Shown here piece after piece: positions 5,629 through 7,384 of a DNA stretch of 7,384 nt. Source of the DNA: Thermocrinis sp. (GTDB taxonomy: Bacteria > Aquificota > Aquificia > Aquificales > Aquificaceae); assembly GCA_022759285.1 (NCBI GenBank), contig JAEMPM010000133.1:1-7384 (forward strand), in the 5' to 3' direction. Under the pieces are notes generated by a model that was not told where the DNA came from, made no database searches, and saw nothing but the letters and a program-made list of their open reading frames with translations. How positions within the stretch are numbered: the stretch's first letter is position 1; each line of letters opens with the position of its first letter. The position numbers and the translations under genes are program-made.

Positions 5629-6096
5629 ATGGAGGTGGGGTTTTCTAATAGTTTTTTCCAACAGCTTCAGGAATTAGTCAGACAAAGAAAAGAGCTGGAG
5701 GGTAAAAAGTTCTTGGGAATATTTGACAAGGATAATCTCATGATTCTTGAGGAACTATTAAAAACAGATCTCGGCACACACAAAAGAAAGCGCAGACCTT
5801 TTATTGGCTATTTCTACAGTCAGTGGCTATTTTTATGTTTTTTAACAACAAGAAACCACGGTGATGTTCGGAGGGTAGACCTATCCCTTTGTAACAAGAA
5901 AGAGGAATGCAGTAACTTACAAAACATATCCTATGCCTTTTACGATAGAAAAAACAAGGGATTTTACCTATACAGATTTCCCAGAAATTTCATCAAAGAC
6001 TATACCTTCTGCGGTTTTTGTAAAGATTTGGAGCATATAGATAAGTTCAATGTTATAGAGGTAAGAAGCTATGGACTACAGAGAGCTTTTAATTAG
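5629..6096 (+). CDS. Uncharacterised four-cysteine protein, paralog 2
   Basis: A 155-residue tandem paralog of the preceding protein. KKFLGIF (26-32), TDLGTHKRKRRPFIGY (46-61), WLFLCFLTT (66-74), RVDLSLC (82-88), AFYDRKNKGFYLYRFPRN (103-120) and CGFC (128-131) align with the first copy throughout. The cysteines C88, C94, C128 and C131 keep the two-pair pattern (x5 instead of x4 in the first pair) and C70 is extra. It is probably a zinc- or redox-active cytoplasmic protein, but no function is established. The start is uncertain. ATG 5629 has no upstream Shine-Dalgarno and lies 8 bases after a -10. GTG 5635 aligns with the first copy's ATG (VGFSNS against MGFLNS). The C-terminal tail after residue 145 is unlike the first copy and is encoded by DNA overlapping the next gene by 26 bases. 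Confidence 0.75.
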   Translation: MEVGFSNSFFQQLQELVRQRKELEGKKFLGIFDKDNLMILEELLKTDLGTHKRKRRPFIGYFYSQWLFLCFLTTRNHGDVRRVDLSLCNKKEECSNLQNISYAFYDRKNKGFYLYRFPRNFIKDYTFCGFCKDLEHIDKFNVIEVRSYGLQRAFN

Positions 6097-6724
6097 ATTT
6101 GCGGAGGGACGAGAAACTCCGCAGGAAAGGGAGTTCATAAAGAACTCCATTGCAAAGTTTATAAGGCAAACAGGAAGGGATGAAATCTTTAGAAGAAATT
6201 GGGGGGATGATTACTTGGAGGATGTCCTTTCGGAGCTGAGGAAAACACTAATCCTTCAGAAAAGTCTCATAGAAGAAAAGAACTTTATAAGCTGGCGGTA
6301 CTTTTTAAGCATAGTTAGATCTTGCATAGAGGAGTTTTATAACAAAATCAGACCCTCGGAGGAGGTCCCTTACGAGGTGGCAAAGCCCAAAACAGAACAG
6401 GACGAAAGAGATATAGAAGAAACTAAAATTTTTGCCTACGAGGATAGGGTAGAGGAAAAGGCGGAAGGTCCAGAGTTTTACGAGGTCATGTTGGATCTAA
6501 TGGACGAGAGGGATTATCCTGTTGTTTGCTATTACCTTTGTAAAGAAGTTCAAAAAGACTGTACCAAGCCGAAGGGTATTTCGGAGGCAAACCTGTATAA
6601 GCGTTGGGAAAGGTTCAAAAGAAAGCTAAAGGACAATTTGCCCTACGAACCCTCGCCAGATGCAGTGAAATACTTTATTGATAGGTTCTTGTCAGAAATT
6701 TGCCAAAGGCAGGGTTATATATAA
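6071..6724 (+). CDS. Divergent sigma70/ECF-like protein
   Basis: A 217-residue protein laid out like a small sigma factor. Residues 20-92 resemble region 2 (FIKNSIAKFIRQ, then DDYLEDVLSELRKTL, then FISWRYFLSIVRSCIEEFYNK, which parallels the fraWLytiarNlaidyyRr segment). An acidic linker follows at 93-135. Residues 137-188 resemble region 4 (VMLDLMDERDYPVVCYYL, then GISEANLYKRWERFKRKL, a helix-turn-helix). The expected role is directing RNA polymerase to a small set of promoters, or acting as a sigma-derived regulator. Similarity is structural in style and by eye only, and region 4 lacks a typical 'EIA' before the GIS turn. C153, C157 and C164 lie at the HTH approach. ATG 6071 has AGAGGT (6057-6062) at 8 bases and overlaps the paralog 2 stop by 26 bases, so the two are probably translationally coupled. 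Confidence 0.55.
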   Translation: MDYRELLIRFAEGRETPQEREFIKNSIAKFIRQTGRDEIFRRNWGDDYLEDVLSELRKTLILQKSLIEEKNFISWRYFLSIVRSCIEEFYNKIRPSEEVPYEVAKPKTEQDERDIEETKIFAYEDRVEEKAEGPEFYEVMLDLMDERDYPVVCYYLCKEVQKDCTKPKGISEANLYKRWERFKRKLKDNLPYEPSPDAVKYFIDRFLSEICQRQGYI

Positions 6725-6742
6725 ACTACGAGGTGGTTGAAT

Positions 6743-7384
6743 ATGAGAAATATTGAAGAACTGAAAATGTCTCTGAAACTGTACAAGGAGAGCTTAGGAG
6801 AGGAAAGGTTAAAGGTCAAAGAAGAGAAAAGGCAACCCGTTGAGATAGGTCAGGTCAGAGTCCTCTTTTGGATGCCTAACGAGTATGTTCTCATTTATCA
6901 CATTGAAGACGAGGGACTTGTTCATGCAGTCCCTCTAACTGTGTGGGTTAGTCTTACCACATGTTCTTTAAGGTTGCACATAAAGGATAGAGTTTTTGCT
7001 CCTTTGCCCTTTGTAGTCTATCTAAGAAAAGAGATATTAGAACAAGAAAGTTATCCTATTGCAATGGTAAGGCAAGAAACTATAGAAAAAGTACTAAGGG
7101 CTGTAGATAGATCACCTACGTGGTCTGCAATAAAACCAAAACGGGAGTTTTTGAAACTCGTTTGGAAAAGATACGAAGACATAACTCTAAGCTCTCTATT
7201 CTATACGCATATTCAAAGGGAAAAACAGGAAGAAGCAACAAAAGGATTAGTGATTCAGCTTTTACCCTCTGTCATAGAAAAATACACATCCCAACTTCAA
7301 GCCTACCAACGCGCAGCGCAGACAAATGCGCTAAAGGGCAAAAATTGGTTTGGTGTAGTGGAGGAAGGGAAGGTTGTAATATAC
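6743..7384 (+). CDS. Unrecognised protein, 5' part, runs off the window
   Basis: It opens at ATG 6743 with GAGGTGG (6730-6736) 6 bases upstream, 18 bases after the sigma-like gene, and stays open for 214 codons to the edge. The first 30 residues are a charged Lys/Glu helix. Residues 32-100 look like a beta-rich domain: PVEIGQVRVLFWMPNEYVL, then VHAVPLTVWVSLTT (60-73), RVFAPLPFVVYL (83-94). Residues 101-195 are mainly helical and charged (FLKLVWKRYEDI at 136-147, HIQREKQEEATKG at 156-168). A Trp-containing segment KNWFGVVEEGKVVIY (200-214) sits at the edge. No signal peptide or membrane helix appears in the visible part, so a membrane-bound anti-sigma factor is not supported so far. Its position directly after the sigma-like gene suggests a functional link, which is inference. 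I cannot name the family. Confidence 0.8.
   Translation, partial: MRNIEELKMSLKLYKESLGEERLKVKEEKRQPVEIGQVRVLFWMPNEYVLIYHIEDEGLVHAVPLTVWVSLTTCSLRLHIKDRVFAPLPFVVYLRKEILEQESYPIAMVRQETIEKVLRAVDRSPTWSAIKPKREFLKLVWKRYEDITLSSLFYTHIQREKQEEATKGLVIQLLPSVIEKYTSQLQAYQRAAQTNALKGKNWFGVVEEGKVVIY

Overview
The window looks like chromosomal DNA of a thermophilic bacterium, most probably of the Aquificales (Hydrogenobacter/Thermocrinis/Aquifex relatives). The clues are moderately AT-rich DNA, proteins rich in Lys, Glu and Ile, heavy use of AGA/AGG/ATA codons, a ClpB with an unusually long coiled-coil-rich N-terminal part, and tightly packed genes. This placement is inference from style and gene content; no 16S rRNA or other taxonomic marker is present.

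Layout. (1) Positions 1-292, minus strand: the N-terminal 97 codons of a TnpB-type (IS200/IS605 OrfB) protein, cut by the window edge, with its own strong promoter and almost no leader. (2) Positions 293-423: a divergent intergenic region with one good sigma70-type promoter facing each way. (3) Positions 424-4817, plus strand: clpB (AAA+ disaggregase, 984 aa), a short FAD-binding oxidoreductase-like protein and a UPF0104/LPG-synthase-TM-type membrane protein, closely spaced and probably co-transcribed. (4) Positions 4849-5052, minus strand: a small DUF2892-type membrane protein, convergent with the previous gene. (5) Positions 5053-5158: a compact divergent promoter region. (6) Positions 5159-7384, plus strand: a four-gene cluster of two tandem paralogous four-cysteine proteins, a divergent sigma70-like protein that overlaps the second paralog, and an unrecognised protein running off the window.

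How the genes may work together. ClpB is the only gene with a firm role: ATP-driven rescue of aggregated proteins. It has two unusual features. An in-frame internal start with a near-copy of the gene's own ribosome-binding site lies just before the D1 domain, which would give an isoform without the N domain. The N-terminal insertion also carries a motif resembling those of the ClpB middle domain. Between clpB and the FAD gene, the first ~30 bases of the FAD gene occur twice in imperfect tandem, and the upstream copy supplies the Shine-Dalgarno for the downstream start. The 5159-7384 cluster is the best candidate for an undescribed system: a sigma-like regulator translationally coupled to duplicated cysteine-rich small proteins and an unknown partner. 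Its function is not shown by the sequence.

No tRNA, rRNA, CRISPR array or clear intrinsic terminator was seen. No stretch longer than 300 bases lacks a gene.
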